DNA of 64,000 nucleotides from Polyangium jinanense (GTDB lineage Bacteria > Myxococcota > Polyangia > Polyangiales > Polyangiaceae): positions 124,001-188,000 of the forward strand of contig NZ_JAGTJJ010000015.1 of the NCBI RefSeq assembly GCF_028435365.1. Direction: 5' to 3'. The notes beneath the pieces are model-generated. The model had not been told where the DNA came from. It did not search any database and was given only the letters and a program-made list of their open reading frames with translations. Shown here piece by piece: positions 37,201 through 44,663 of this stretch. Numbering within the stretch: the first letter of the stretch is position 1; every line of letters starts with the position of its first letter. A program made the position numbers and the translations under genes.

Positions 37201-38439
37201 CCGGAACACGAGCGCCCCGTCGTTTTCATCGGGCCCTACGAGCACCCTTCGAATGAGCTTCCTTGGCGCGAATCCATCGCCGACGTCGTGACGATCGACG
37301 TGGACGCCGAGGGCCGCATCGATCTCCATGCGCTCGAAGCGGAGCTCCTCCGACATGCGGACCGCCCGCTCAAGATCGGGAGTTTTTCGGCGGCGTCCCA
37401 CGTGACGGGCATCCTCTCGGACGACGTCGCGATCGCGACCCTCCTGCACCGGCACGGCGCGCTATCCTTCTGGGATTGCACCGCCGCAGGGCCTTCCCTC
37501 GACATTCGGATGAACCCCGCGGGCCAAGGCGCCCTCGCGTCCAAGGACGCCGTCTTCCTCTCGCCGCACGAATTCATCGGTGGTCCCGGCGCTCCTTTCG
37601 TCCTCGTCGCCAAACGCTCGCTCGTCGCTCGACGCAAGGAGACGGGCACGGAGGCCGTCCTCGAATCCATTCGCGCGGGCCTTGCCTTTCAGCTCAAGGC
37701 GGCCATCGGCACGGACACGATTCGCGCCCGCGAGAACGATTTCGTCAAGCGCGCCATGGCCTCGTTCCGAACGAATGGAAAGATCTGGCTGCTCGGCGAT
37801 CCGGACCTCGAACGATTGTCCTTCGTGTCGCTCCTGATCCGCCACGGCCGCGACCAGTTCCTCCACTGGAACTTCGTCGTCGCCCTGCTGAACGATCTTT
37901 TCGGCATCCAGGCGCACGGCCAATGCGCCTCCACGGGCCCGTATGGCCACCGCATCCTCGACATCGACCACGCGCATTCCGCGGCCTTCGCGGGCGCGCT
38001 CGAGGCCGGCGGCGGCGTGTTCCGGCCGGGCTGGGTCCGGATTCATTTCAATTCCTTCCTCACGGAGACGGTCTTCCTCTACATCGTCGCCGCGATCCAC
38101 ATGATCGCGAACGACGGCTGGAAGCTCCTCCCGATGTACCGGTGCGACGCCGAAACGGGCCTGTGGACGCACGTCGCCGGCCGTCCCCGGCCCGCGCTCC
38201 GCCTGAACGATCTGGCCTACCGCGGGGGCGAGCTCGAATATCGATCGATGCGCACGAGTGAGCCGGAAAGCGCGCTCGCCGCGTACCTCGACGAAGCGCG
38301 GTCGATATTCGCGAGCGCCCCCGTCGAGGGTCCGTCGGATCCGCACGGCGAGCTTGACATCCCGGAAGCTTTCCGCCATTTGCGCTGGTTCCCGACGCCG
38401 CTGGAGGCCTCCCACGCGCGCCGGGCGTACGATTTCTGA
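34246..38439 (+). CDS. Kinase-globin-cNMP-cNMP-class V PLP fusion protein
   Basis: A 1397-residue cytoplasmic protein with five modules. (1) Ser/Thr kinase, about 24-300: GEGAMGEV, HRDLKPANV, DFG at 164-166. (2) Globin, about 320-452, with FYDRLFARHPEMRHLFP and likely proximal His401 in RHVLYGV. (3, 4) Two cyclic-nucleotide-binding domains, about 479-620 (LYLVEDGLLAVSS, GGVLGELAL) and 645-770. (5) Class V aminotransferase/cysteine-desulfurase-like domain, about 882-1330 (FCGSGATSAIDEVV, Asp1077 in FWDCTAAG). Its PLP-lysine site reads SPHEFIGGPG, with Glu1109 where Lys is expected. The two upstream sensor types suggest gas or redox plus cyclic nucleotide input. The LRR-like and CPBP genes follow closely. 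Confidence 0.88.
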   Translation: MFESGRSAPPPASSAPAPRTLTEFDGYRLLERLGEGAMGEVWRALDLTLERHVAIKMIRGASPAERDRERFRLEALALGRIEHPNVVAVYRSGEALGQPYIVYELVAGQSLDTLAGTLDWQEILALGVDVARGLAAAHRASVLHRDLKPANVMRTRAGAGKLIDFGVAKVPARPAPEEAGPESIARFVANAVLPSADVTRKGDILGTPRYLAPELWKGAPATIASDIYSLGLILWELLSGVPPYGPKRPLMQLVEAILKEPLPSIAALRPDVPFELAATVDRAVQKDPAKRFASADALADALEGVVATSRALGLLPEIAASPSERQAELVRMMFKRALSRSSFPQRFYDRLFARHPEMRHLFPDDLSGQGRKLVTALTASVACLRDAHGLHAMLEELGARHVLYGVREVHVDSFGEALRAELDLSEGGQMADELAEAWSHAWEQLSGAVLRGIRRAAGAEAEAKADSGVTTRTTNGPEAIAALLQATALFSDLDGDELREMASLMRPFRAEVGDVLCMQGSPADRLYLVEDGLLAVSSRTPGDDRIFVGESGPGGVLGELALNQPMLRAATVTAVRRTSGVALEIADFEHLRRARHPAALKVLRRLSLFLCNELRAVTREMAGPAPSAVLAPVEDLGEGQPISPHIASSLLALSFFESFSVEQIAQVASVLVERVVPRGRTIFAEGASSGSAFVLARGAVEITVRSGPRQTHLAVFGPGKTMGLDALLDRGPQRVTCIARENVVLLELSPEPLARLFAGSPAMAFTLAEAINRDLIDALQLADAGIARRATQALLVGTHSDRTMGTKTLMRMTLASTARAAAAGTETLVGQSLSGFVEGLRTLLDVPHAPHDDADATRPQAWPRDARSDKEALLAKVRASVIGDDMVVPGPFGSRRLVHANEAASGRSLSFLEEFLRSEVMPLHPNSLLREDARELIHQSVGGGSDDIVIFCGSGATSAIDEVVRALGLEVPPALDERYRLRDRIPEHERPVVFIGPYEHPSNELPWRESIADVVTIDVDAEGRIDLHALEAELLRHADRPLKIGSFSAASHVTGILSDDVAIATLLHRHGALSFWDCTAAGPSLDIRMNPAGQGALASKDAVFLSPHEFIGGPGAPFVLVAKRSLVARRKETGTEAVLESIRAGLAFQLKAAIGTDTIRARENDFVKRAMASFRTNGKIWLLGDPDLERLSFVSLLIRHGRDQFLHWNFVVALLNDLFGIQAHGQCASTGPYGHRILDIDHAHSAAFAGALEAGGGVFRPGWVRIHFNSFLTETVFLYIVAAIHMIANDGWKLLPMYRCDAETGLWTHVAGRPRPALRLNDLAYRGGELEYRSMRTSEPESALAAYLDEARSIFASAPVEGPSDPHGELDIPEAFRHLRWFPTPLEASHARRAYDF

Positions 38440-38453
38440 GGAGACACACCGGA

Positions 38454-39056
38454 ATGACCACGAAAAAAGCCGCGCCGAAGAAGGCCGCGGACAAGGACGA
38501 GAGCCGCATCGTTTTCCCGGATCCCGGCCTGCACATTGCCGTGCTCGGCGCGTTGATGGAGGCCGAGGCCGTGAATCAGGAGCGGGTCGAGGCCAAGCTC
38601 GAAGGGATCGAGGGCGACGACGATACGGTTCGGCTCCAGGCGGCCATGGCCCGGCTGCAGTCGATCAAGCTCGATCGCAAGAAGGTCGCGCGGCTCGAGC
38701 GGCTCGATTTCGACGGCGGAAACGAGATCTACATGATGATGGAACACGGCGCCGGCATCTATACCGGCGGCGAGGACGACGCCTATTCGCTCCGCTCGCT
38801 TGCAGGAATCGGCGCGCTCGAGGCCCTCGAGACACTCGACCTCGACGGCCACGGCTTTTTCGACGAGCTCCGCGATCTCCGCCCCCTCGAAGGACTGGCC
38901 AAGCTCACGGATCTCACCCTGACCGGCGATTGGACGCACGCGGCGAGCCTGGAAACGCTCCCCAAGCTCGCGAATCTCGACGTTCGGCTCGGCTCCGTCG
39001 ACGACCCCGCGGTCCTCGATCGCCTCGCGGCGCGTGGGGTCGAAGTCTTGCGCTGA
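38454..39056 (+). CDS. Small leucine-rich-repeat-like protein
   Basis: A 200-residue protein with a Lys-rich N-terminus and no signal peptide. The C-terminal half has three or four internalin-like repeats (LEALETLDLDGHG, LRPLEGLAKLTDLTLTG, ASLETLPKLANLDVRLG), which usually form protein-binding surfaces. The N-terminal half (LHIAVLGALMEAEAVNQERV) is helical and unassigned. It starts 14 bases after the giant fusion gene with AGGAG upstream, so it is probably in the same operon and may be its partner. The LRR reading is by eye. Confidence 0.75.
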   Translation: MTTKKAAPKKAADKDESRIVFPDPGLHIAVLGALMEAEAVNQERVEAKLEGIEGDDDTVRLQAAMARLQSIKLDRKKVARLERLDFDGGNEIYMMMEHGAGIYTGGEDDAYSLRSLAGIGALEALETLDLDGHGFFDELRDLRPLEGLAKLTDLTLTGDWTHAASLETLPKLANLDVRLGSVDDPAVLDRLAARGVEVLR

Positions 39057-39082
39057 ACGCCCGCTCGCCCCAGAAAGCCGAT

Positions 39083-39874
39083 ATGGCAACTGGGCAGCAT
39101 TCACGAAGGAAGTTCGGCGTACTCTTCGGCATGGGGGTCGTCGGCGTCCTCAGCCTGCTCCCCGTGTACATCCCACAGCTCCGGCAATTGGCGACGACGG
39201 GCGGTGCGCACGGCTGGTCGCTGCCCGCGCTCGTGGTCGCGTCGGTGTTCCAGTTCCTCTTCCTCATGGCATTGGGCGTCGCGCTCGGGATGGCCTTCGC
39301 GCCCCGATTGCACCTGCGATCCCACATCGCCGCATGGGCAGCGCGTGAACCGAAGCTTTCTCCGGGATTCTGGAAAGAAGCGCCGCTCGCCCTCGGCCTC
39401 GGGGCCCTCACCGCGCTCGTGCTCCTCGTCCTCGACCACTTCTTCGCCCCCTCCATGGGCGAAGCGACGGCGCAGAAACTCTACATCCTCCAGGACCTCC
39501 CCCTGAATCAGAAGGTCATGAACGTCCTTCACGGGGGAATCAACGAAGAGCTCATCTATCGTTGGGGCCTGGCGTCATTTCTCGCCTGGCTCATTGGAAG
39601 TGTCCGCGGGAAGGCCTCGGGCAGCCCTCCCGCGGGGACGATGTGGGCCGCGATCGTGCTCGCCGCCCTCGTTTTCGGGGCAGCCCACCTGCCCGTCTTC
39701 GTCGGGCAGAGCATCGTTGCGCTCACGACGCCCGTGGTCGTGCGGACCGTCGTATTGAATGCAATCGCCGGCATCGTCTTCGGCTGGCTCTATTTCCGCC
39801 GCAGCCTGGAAGCCGCAATGCTCGCCCATGCGATGCTCCACATCACCTGGGCCATCCTCTCGTACCTCGTCTGA
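39083..39874 (+). CDS. CPBP-family intramembrane metalloprotease (Rce1/Abi-like)
   Basis: A 263-residue membrane protein with about six to eight hydrophobic segments. The three CPBP motifs are present: EExxxR in NEELIYRWG, FxxxH in FGAAHLPV, and a final His in AMLHITWAI. These Glu/His residues form the metal site of Rce1-type proteases. Bacterial members process peptides or give self-immunity to them. It lies 26 bases after the LRR-like gene, so it may belong to the giant-fusion operon. No substrate gene is visible. Confidence 0.88.
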   Translation: MATGQHSRRKFGVLFGMGVVGVLSLLPVYIPQLRQLATTGGAHGWSLPALVVASVFQFLFLMALGVALGMAFAPRLHLRSHIAAWAAREPKLSPGFWKEAPLALGLGALTALVLLVLDHFFAPSMGEATAQKLYILQDLPLNQKVMNVLHGGINEELIYRWGLASFLAWLIGSVRGKASGSPPAGTMWAAIVLAALVFGAAHLPVFVGQSIVALTTPVVVRTVVLNAIAGIVFGWLYFRRSLEAAMLAHAMLHITWAILSYLV

Positions 39875-40103
39875 ATCCTGCCCGCGCCGTCCTCGCGCGA
39901 ATCCCGACTGACGACAACACCTGGTCACTCGTGCAACCACCCACGCCGGCCGCCCGCGTTGAAATGCGGGCTTTCGGCGTTCTTCCATGCCTTGCCTGCC
40001 TGGCGCGTCTCGTGCATTCTGCTTTCGCTTCGTTCGTCCGTGGACGCGGCCCGGGGAATCCGAGCCCCCCCCGGAGCCAGAGCTTCAGGCAAGGAGACTT
40101 TAC

Positions 40104-41198
40104 ATGCCGTCCTTTTCCAAGAGCGTAATTGGCTTGCTCCTCGCGAGCCCCCTCGTCGCATCCCTCATTGCCGTAGGCTGTAGCGATGATCCCCAGACGC
40201 AGACTCCCAGCGGCTCGGGCGCCAGCGGTTCGGGCGCCAGCGGCGGCATGGGCGGCGCGGGCGGCAGCACGGGCGGCGCGGGCGGCGTAGGCGGCACGGG
40301 CGGCACGGGCGGCAATACGGGCGGGTCGGGTGGCACGGGCAACATCCCGGACGCCGGCCCGGATGGTTGGGGGGGCCTCGACGGCGGGTTCGTCATGGCC
40401 TCGTGCGTCAACCAGGTCTACCAGTGCGGCGACACGCTCGACAACGACGGCGACGGCCTCATCGACTGGCAGGACCCGTCGTGCCTCGGCCCCTGCGACA
40501 ACAGCGAGGATGGCCTCGGCGTGAGCATCCCCGGCGGCTCCGGCGCGGCGTGCGTTTCGGACTGCTTCTGGGATTCGAACTCCGGCACGGGCAACGACGA
40601 GTGCTACTGGAACCACCAGTGCGACCCGCTCTCCGTCGCGCCCGACTACAACCCGGAGTGGTGGAACGGCAACAAGTGCCAGTACAACGCGAACGCGAAC
40701 ACGCCTGGCACGAACCTGAGCTGTGACGAGCTGCTCAACAACCAGCCCGAGACCTGCAAGCAGATCTGCCCGGCGCTCACCCCGAACGGCTGCGATTGCT
40801 TCGGCTGCTGCGTCCTTTACAAAGATGGACAGCCGCACGGTCCCGTTTGGCTCGGCACCGAGGATGGCCTCGGCAACTTCGCCTGCACGCTCGATAAGCT
40901 CGACGATCCGAAGAGCTGCGCCCCGTGCACCCAGGTGAAGGGCGCCTGCTACAACGAATGCGGGAAGTGCGAGCTCTGCATCGGCAAGGACACCCTGCCG
41001 CCCGAGTGCTTCCCGCCGCCCCCGGACGCGGGCGTCGACGGCGGCGGCGGCATGGGCGGCATGGGCGGCACGGACGCGGGCAACCCGCCCTCCGAGCAGT
41101 GCCCCGGTGGCGAGCAGCCCTGCGGCCTGGCCGGCCAGGAGCCCTGCGCCATCGGCTACTACTGCACCACGGGTTGCTGCATCAAGGTGCCCAAGTGA
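40104..41198 (+). CDS. Cysteine-rich lipoprotein with Gly-rich linker
   Basis: A 364-residue lipoprotein (lipobox VGC) followed by about 60 residues of GASGG/GTGG repeats. The body has roughly 30 cysteines in small clusters (CDCFGCC, CAPC, CELC, CTTGCC) and one calcium-type loop, DTLDNDGDGLIDWQDPSC. It is likely a disulfide-stabilised surface protein. A second Gly-Met-rich spacer lies near residue 310. AAGGAG is 8 bases before the ATG. I know no function. Similar Gly-linker lipoproteins occur at 8706 and 31162 here. Confidence 0.82.
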   Translation: MPSFSKSVIGLLLASPLVASLIAVGCSDDPQTQTPSGSGASGSGASGGMGGAGGSTGGAGGVGGTGGTGGNTGGSGGTGNIPDAGPDGWGGLDGGFVMASCVNQVYQCGDTLDNDGDGLIDWQDPSCLGPCDNSEDGLGVSIPGGSGAACVSDCFWDSNSGTGNDECYWNHQCDPLSVAPDYNPEWWNGNKCQYNANANTPGTNLSCDELLNNQPETCKQICPALTPNGCDCFGCCVLYKDGQPHGPVWLGTEDGLGNFACTLDKLDDPKSCAPCTQVKGACYNECGKCELCIGKDTLPPECFPPPPDAGVDGGGGMGGMGGTDAGNPPSEQCPGGEQPCGLAGQEPCAIGYYCTTGCCIKVPK

Positions 41199-41206
41199 AA
41201 CCGGCC

Positions 41207-41228
41207 GGGGCCGAGACCTCTCGGCCCC
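41207..41228 (+). terminator. GC-rich hairpin after the cysteine-rich lipoprotein gene
   Basis: Perfect stem GGGGCCGAGA / TCTCGGCCCC with a 2-base apex (so a 4-base loop in practice), 9 bases after the stop codon. There is no T-tract, so termination by itself would be inefficient. Position favours a 3'-end stabiliser or terminator. Confidence 0.5.
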
Positions 41229-41425
41229 GAGCACAGTTCTGCGACGAACTCGGCCTCCAAACCCCTCCCCTCACAGCACGAATTCGGTGTAAGTAGCGGA
41301 CGCCTGGGCCGTCTTAAAGCCCAAGCATCGGTGAGCCGCAGCGTCGGCCCCGAGCGTCTTCCGAGGTGCGGCGACGCCGCCGCGCTCCCGAACCACGGCA
41401 GCATAGATTTCCAAGGAGCCAACCC

Positions 41426-42070
41426 ATGCGCCTCTCGATGATCCTCCCCGTGGCCCTGCTGGGCCTGTTCGCCGTCGGCTGCGGCGGCAGCGACACCCCG
41501 GACCCGAACGACCCCTCGCAGCAGAACCAGTACGCCCAGGGCCAGCAGCCCGGCGCGTACAATCCGAACCAGTACCAGCAGCCCGCCCCCGCCGTGACGA
41601 CGCCCGCCCCCGCCGCGACGACCCCCGCCCCGACGGGGACGACGGGCGCCTCGGCTGGCGCTCCGGCCACGCCGATCGCCCCCGCGGCCGCGCAGGTCGC
41701 CACGCTCGCGCTCCAGGGCCTCGCCGCCTCGGAGGCCCCCGGCATGCAGGCCGACGGCCAGCCCTTCGCCGCCCAGTTCCAGGAGGGCCAGGTCCTCGAG
41801 CAGGCGATCAACATCGAGGCCGGCAAGTGCTACTCGGTCATCGCCTCCGGCGTCGGCATCCAGCAGCTCGACGTGCAGCTCGTCCTCCACGCCGCCCCCC
41901 TGCCCCCCCAGGTCCTCGCCCAGAGCAACGGCCAGGGCGCCACGGCCATCCTCGGCGGCAAGGCGAACGGTTGCTTCAAGAACCCGCTGCCGATCGGCGG
42001 CCCCGGCAAGGTCATCGTGAAGGCCACCCGCGGCGCCGGCCTCGCCGCCGCCCAGATCTACAAGAAGTAA
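41426..42070 (+). CDS. Small lipoprotein with Pro/Thr/Ala-rich linker
   Basis: A 214-residue lipoprotein: signal peptide, lipobox VGC at residue 19, then a Gln/Asn/Pro segment and a Thr-Pro-Ala linker to about residue 90. The C-terminal 120 residues form one compact domain with two cysteines (AGKCYSVIASG and NGCFKNPLPI), probably paired. The order resembles small sandwich domains of myxobacterial envelope proteins, but I do not recognise a family. AAGGAG lies 7 bases before the ATG. It has its own 225-base upstream region and is probably monocistronic. Confidence 0.8.
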   Translation: MRLSMILPVALLGLFAVGCGGSDTPDPNDPSQQNQYAQGQQPGAYNPNQYQQPAPAVTTPAPAATTPAPTGTTGASAGAPATPIAPAAAQVATLALQGLAASEAPGMQADGQPFAAQFQEGQVLEQAINIEAGKCYSVIASGVGIQQLDVQLVLHAAPLPPQVLAQSNGQGATAILGGKANGCFKNPLPIGGPGKVIVKATRGAGLAAAQIYKK

Positions 42071-42255
42071 CGATCCGCCAGGGTCGGATCCCCCCGCCTC
42101 GCCGCCCATCGTCCCGGCGGCCCTCCACGTTCTCCCTTCCCGTCGCCATTTTCCGCAATTACGCGGTGTTACCGCCGTCGGCCCGTGCACGACTTGCCCG
42201 AGCCGGTCGGCCCGAAGTTCGCTAGCGCACCGGGCGACTCCGGTTCGCGGCGACG

Positions 42256-44598
42256 ATGCATAAATCCTTCCCCACTGCGCTGGTCGATGGAGACGCTCGT
42301 CCCGGACGCGAGGGCGGCCGCGGGCGGCCCGCGTTCGAGCACGAAGCGACCTTCCACGTCGAAGGCCTCTCCTGCCGGAGTTGCGCCCGGCACGCCGAGC
42401 AAGCCTTGCGCGCGCTGCCCGGCGTCCGCGCGGCGTCCGTCGGCTTCTTCGGCGAGATCGCCCAGGCCATCTACGACGTGCGGGTCACGAGCGAGCGCGA
42501 GATCACCCAGGCCATGACCCAGCGCGGCTTCACGCTCACGGCCGCCACGGGCGCACCACCGAGCGAACGAGCGCGGCTCGACGCCGGACGGTTCGGCCTC
42601 GTCGTCGCGCTCCTCGCGAACCTCATCGCCCTCGCCTCGTGGCGGCCCACACGCGCCCCCGAGCGGGAAATCGCCTGGGTCGAGCTCGGCTTCACGTTGC
42701 TCCTGTTCGCCGTGGCCGGACCGCCCCTCTACCATCGCGCCCGCGCCCTCGTTCGCCGCGGCGTCCTCGGTACCGAGATCGTCACGCTGGCCTGCGCCAC
42801 GCTCGCGCTCGCCCTGGGCGTCATCGCGATGTTGTTCGATCCGAACCGCGCCGCCTCCATCCTGGAGAAGCTCGCGCGGTTCGGGCTCGAGCTCGACGGC
42901 CTCTCGCTCGCGGCGTTCGAGGCGTCCGGCGCGATCCTCGGTTTTTCGATCCTCGGCCTCTACGCGCACACGGCGCTCCTCACGCGGGCCTTCCGGAGCC
43001 TTTCGCACGCGGCGTCGGCCCGCGAGGCCCGCGTGCGCCGCGTGGGCGCGAACGGCGTGGACGAGCGCGTCGCGTGCGCCCTGCTCGCGCCCGGGGACCG
43101 CGTGCGCCTTGGCGAAGGCGACATCGCGCCCGTGGAGATCGTCCTCGAGAGCGCGGCGCGCGTGGCCCTGCCGGAGGGCCGCGCCGAGGATCGGGCCGGC
43201 GGAGAGATCGTCGAGACCGGCGCGCGGCTCCTCTCGAGCGAGGTCACGGGCCGCGTGGCGCGCGCGCCCTCGTCGGAGGTCGCCGCCGCGGCCGACGCCG
43301 AGGTGCATCGCGCCGCCCTGCGGATCGAGCGCGACGCGCGGCAACGCAGCGGGAAATCGTTCGCGCACATCGCCTCGCTCGCGCTGTCGGTCGCGTCCGT
43401 CTCGTTCGCCGGCTTCGCGTTCGTCGTGCACGCGCTGCTCGGCCGCGGCCCGTTCCACCCCGACGGCTACCTCACGGCGATCGCGGTGCTCATCGGCGCC
43501 TCGCCTGCGGCCTTCCTGATCGCGCTGCCGGCCGCGCGGACCATCGCCGTCCTGCGGGCGCGCGCGGCTGGCGTGGTCGTCAAGGATCCGGCGGCGCTCG
43601 AAGGCCTCGCCACCGCCACGGTCGCCTGCTTCGACAAGACGGGCACCGTGACGCTGGGCACGCCGCGGGTCACGCGCCTCGCGTGGCGCGAGTTCCCGGA
43701 GATCTCGCTCCTCGAAGACGTGGCCGCGCTAGAAGCCTGCGCGTCGCACCGGGCAGGACGCGCCATCGCGCATCACCTCGCCGTGGCCGGCGTGCGTCCG
43801 GGCCCGCTCGACGAGACCCCGGACGTGCGCCCCGACGGCGTGGTCGGCCGGGCGCGTGGCGCGCTCGTGGAAGTCTCGGCCGCGCGCCCCGGCGATCCCC
43901 TGCCCCCGGACGCGCGCGAGGGTGCGAGCGTCGTGTGCGTCCGTCGAAACGGCACCGTCGAGGCCTGGTTCGAGCTCTGGGATCCGCCGCGGGTGGGGGC
44001 GGAGAAGGCGTTCCGCGCGCTCTTTCAGCGCGGCCTCGGCTGCCGGCTCGTGAGCGGCGACGGCCCCGACGCGACGCTCGCGCTCGCGCACCGGCTCGGC
44101 GTGCCCGCGCTCGGCGGCCTCGGCCCTACGGAGAAAGCCCTACACGTCCGTGACCTCCAGCAGGCCGGCGCGCGAGTCCTCCACATCAGCGACGGCCAGG
44201 AAGACCGCACGAAAAAGTGCCCGGCGGACGTCTCGCTCGCCGTCGCCCCGGGCGCCTTGCCCGTGGCGGTACCGGCGCCCCTCGTGCTCTCGGACGACCG
44301 CCTGGAGACCATCGCGTGGCTCGTCGACCTCGCGCGCGCGTTGCGTGCGACCCTGAGGCAGAGCCTCCTCGTCTCCGTCGTCTACAATGCGGCCGTCATC
44401 CCGCTCTGCGCGGCGGGCGTTTTGAGCCCGCTCGTCGCGGCGGGCCTCGCGTTCGGCGAGGCCTTGATCCTGTGCGGGAACGCGGCGCGCCTCCTGGTTT
44501 CGCCCGGGCTACCTGGGAAGACCTCGGCGCCTCCGGGTTTGCCCGCCGCGGGCGCTCTCGCGCACGTCCGGACAGACCGGGTGCCCCTCCCGCCCTGA
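42256..44598 (+). CDS. Degenerate P1B-type heavy-metal ATPase
   Basis: A 780-residue membrane protein with the plan of metal-transporting P-type ATPases. It has an N-terminal HMA domain with Cys40-Cys43 (SCRSC), several membrane helices, the phosphorylation site DKTGT (Asp460) and a SGDGPDATLALAHRLG segment. Several key motifs are altered: the membrane CPC metal site reads SPA (416-418), no clear TGES appears in the actuator domain, the usual SxHP reads SHRA, and the hinge GDGxND reads SDGQED. It may still be phosphorylated, but copper or zinc transport by the standard mechanism is doubtful. No ribosome-binding site is obvious. Confidence 0.85.
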   Translation: MHKSFPTALVDGDARPGREGGRGRPAFEHEATFHVEGLSCRSCARHAEQALRALPGVRAASVGFFGEIAQAIYDVRVTSEREITQAMTQRGFTLTAATGAPPSERARLDAGRFGLVVALLANLIALASWRPTRAPEREIAWVELGFTLLLFAVAGPPLYHRARALVRRGVLGTEIVTLACATLALALGVIAMLFDPNRAASILEKLARFGLELDGLSLAAFEASGAILGFSILGLYAHTALLTRAFRSLSHAASAREARVRRVGANGVDERVACALLAPGDRVRLGEGDIAPVEIVLESAARVALPEGRAEDRAGGEIVETGARLLSSEVTGRVARAPSSEVAAAADAEVHRAALRIERDARQRSGKSFAHIASLALSVASVSFAGFAFVVHALLGRGPFHPDGYLTAIAVLIGASPAAFLIALPAARTIAVLRARAAGVVVKDPAALEGLATATVACFDKTGTVTLGTPRVTRLAWREFPEISLLEDVAALEACASHRAGRAIAHHLAVAGVRPGPLDETPDVRPDGVVGRARGALVEVSAARPGDPLPPDAREGASVVCVRRNGTVEAWFELWDPPRVGAEKAFRALFQRGLGCRLVSGDGPDATLALAHRLGVPALGGLGPTEKALHVRDLQQAGARVLHISDGQEDRTKKCPADVSLAVAPGALPVAVPAPLVLSDDRLETIAWLVDLARALRATLRQSLLVSVVYNAAVIPLCAAGVLSPLVAAGLAFGEALILCGNAARLLVSPGLPGKTSAPPGLPAAGALAHVRTDRVPLPP

Positions 44599-44663
44599 AA
44601 AACCTGGCGATCGTACGAGAGAGAGGTCGCCGCCGGCATCGTTCCGGGGTAAACTCCCCCCCG

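Noticed and set aside
34084..37455. Antisense open frame of over 1100 codons opposite the kinase-globin fusion
   Set aside because: High GC leaves the opposite strand open; its product is Arg/Glu/Asp-rich with no domains, while the plus strand has five recognisable domains.
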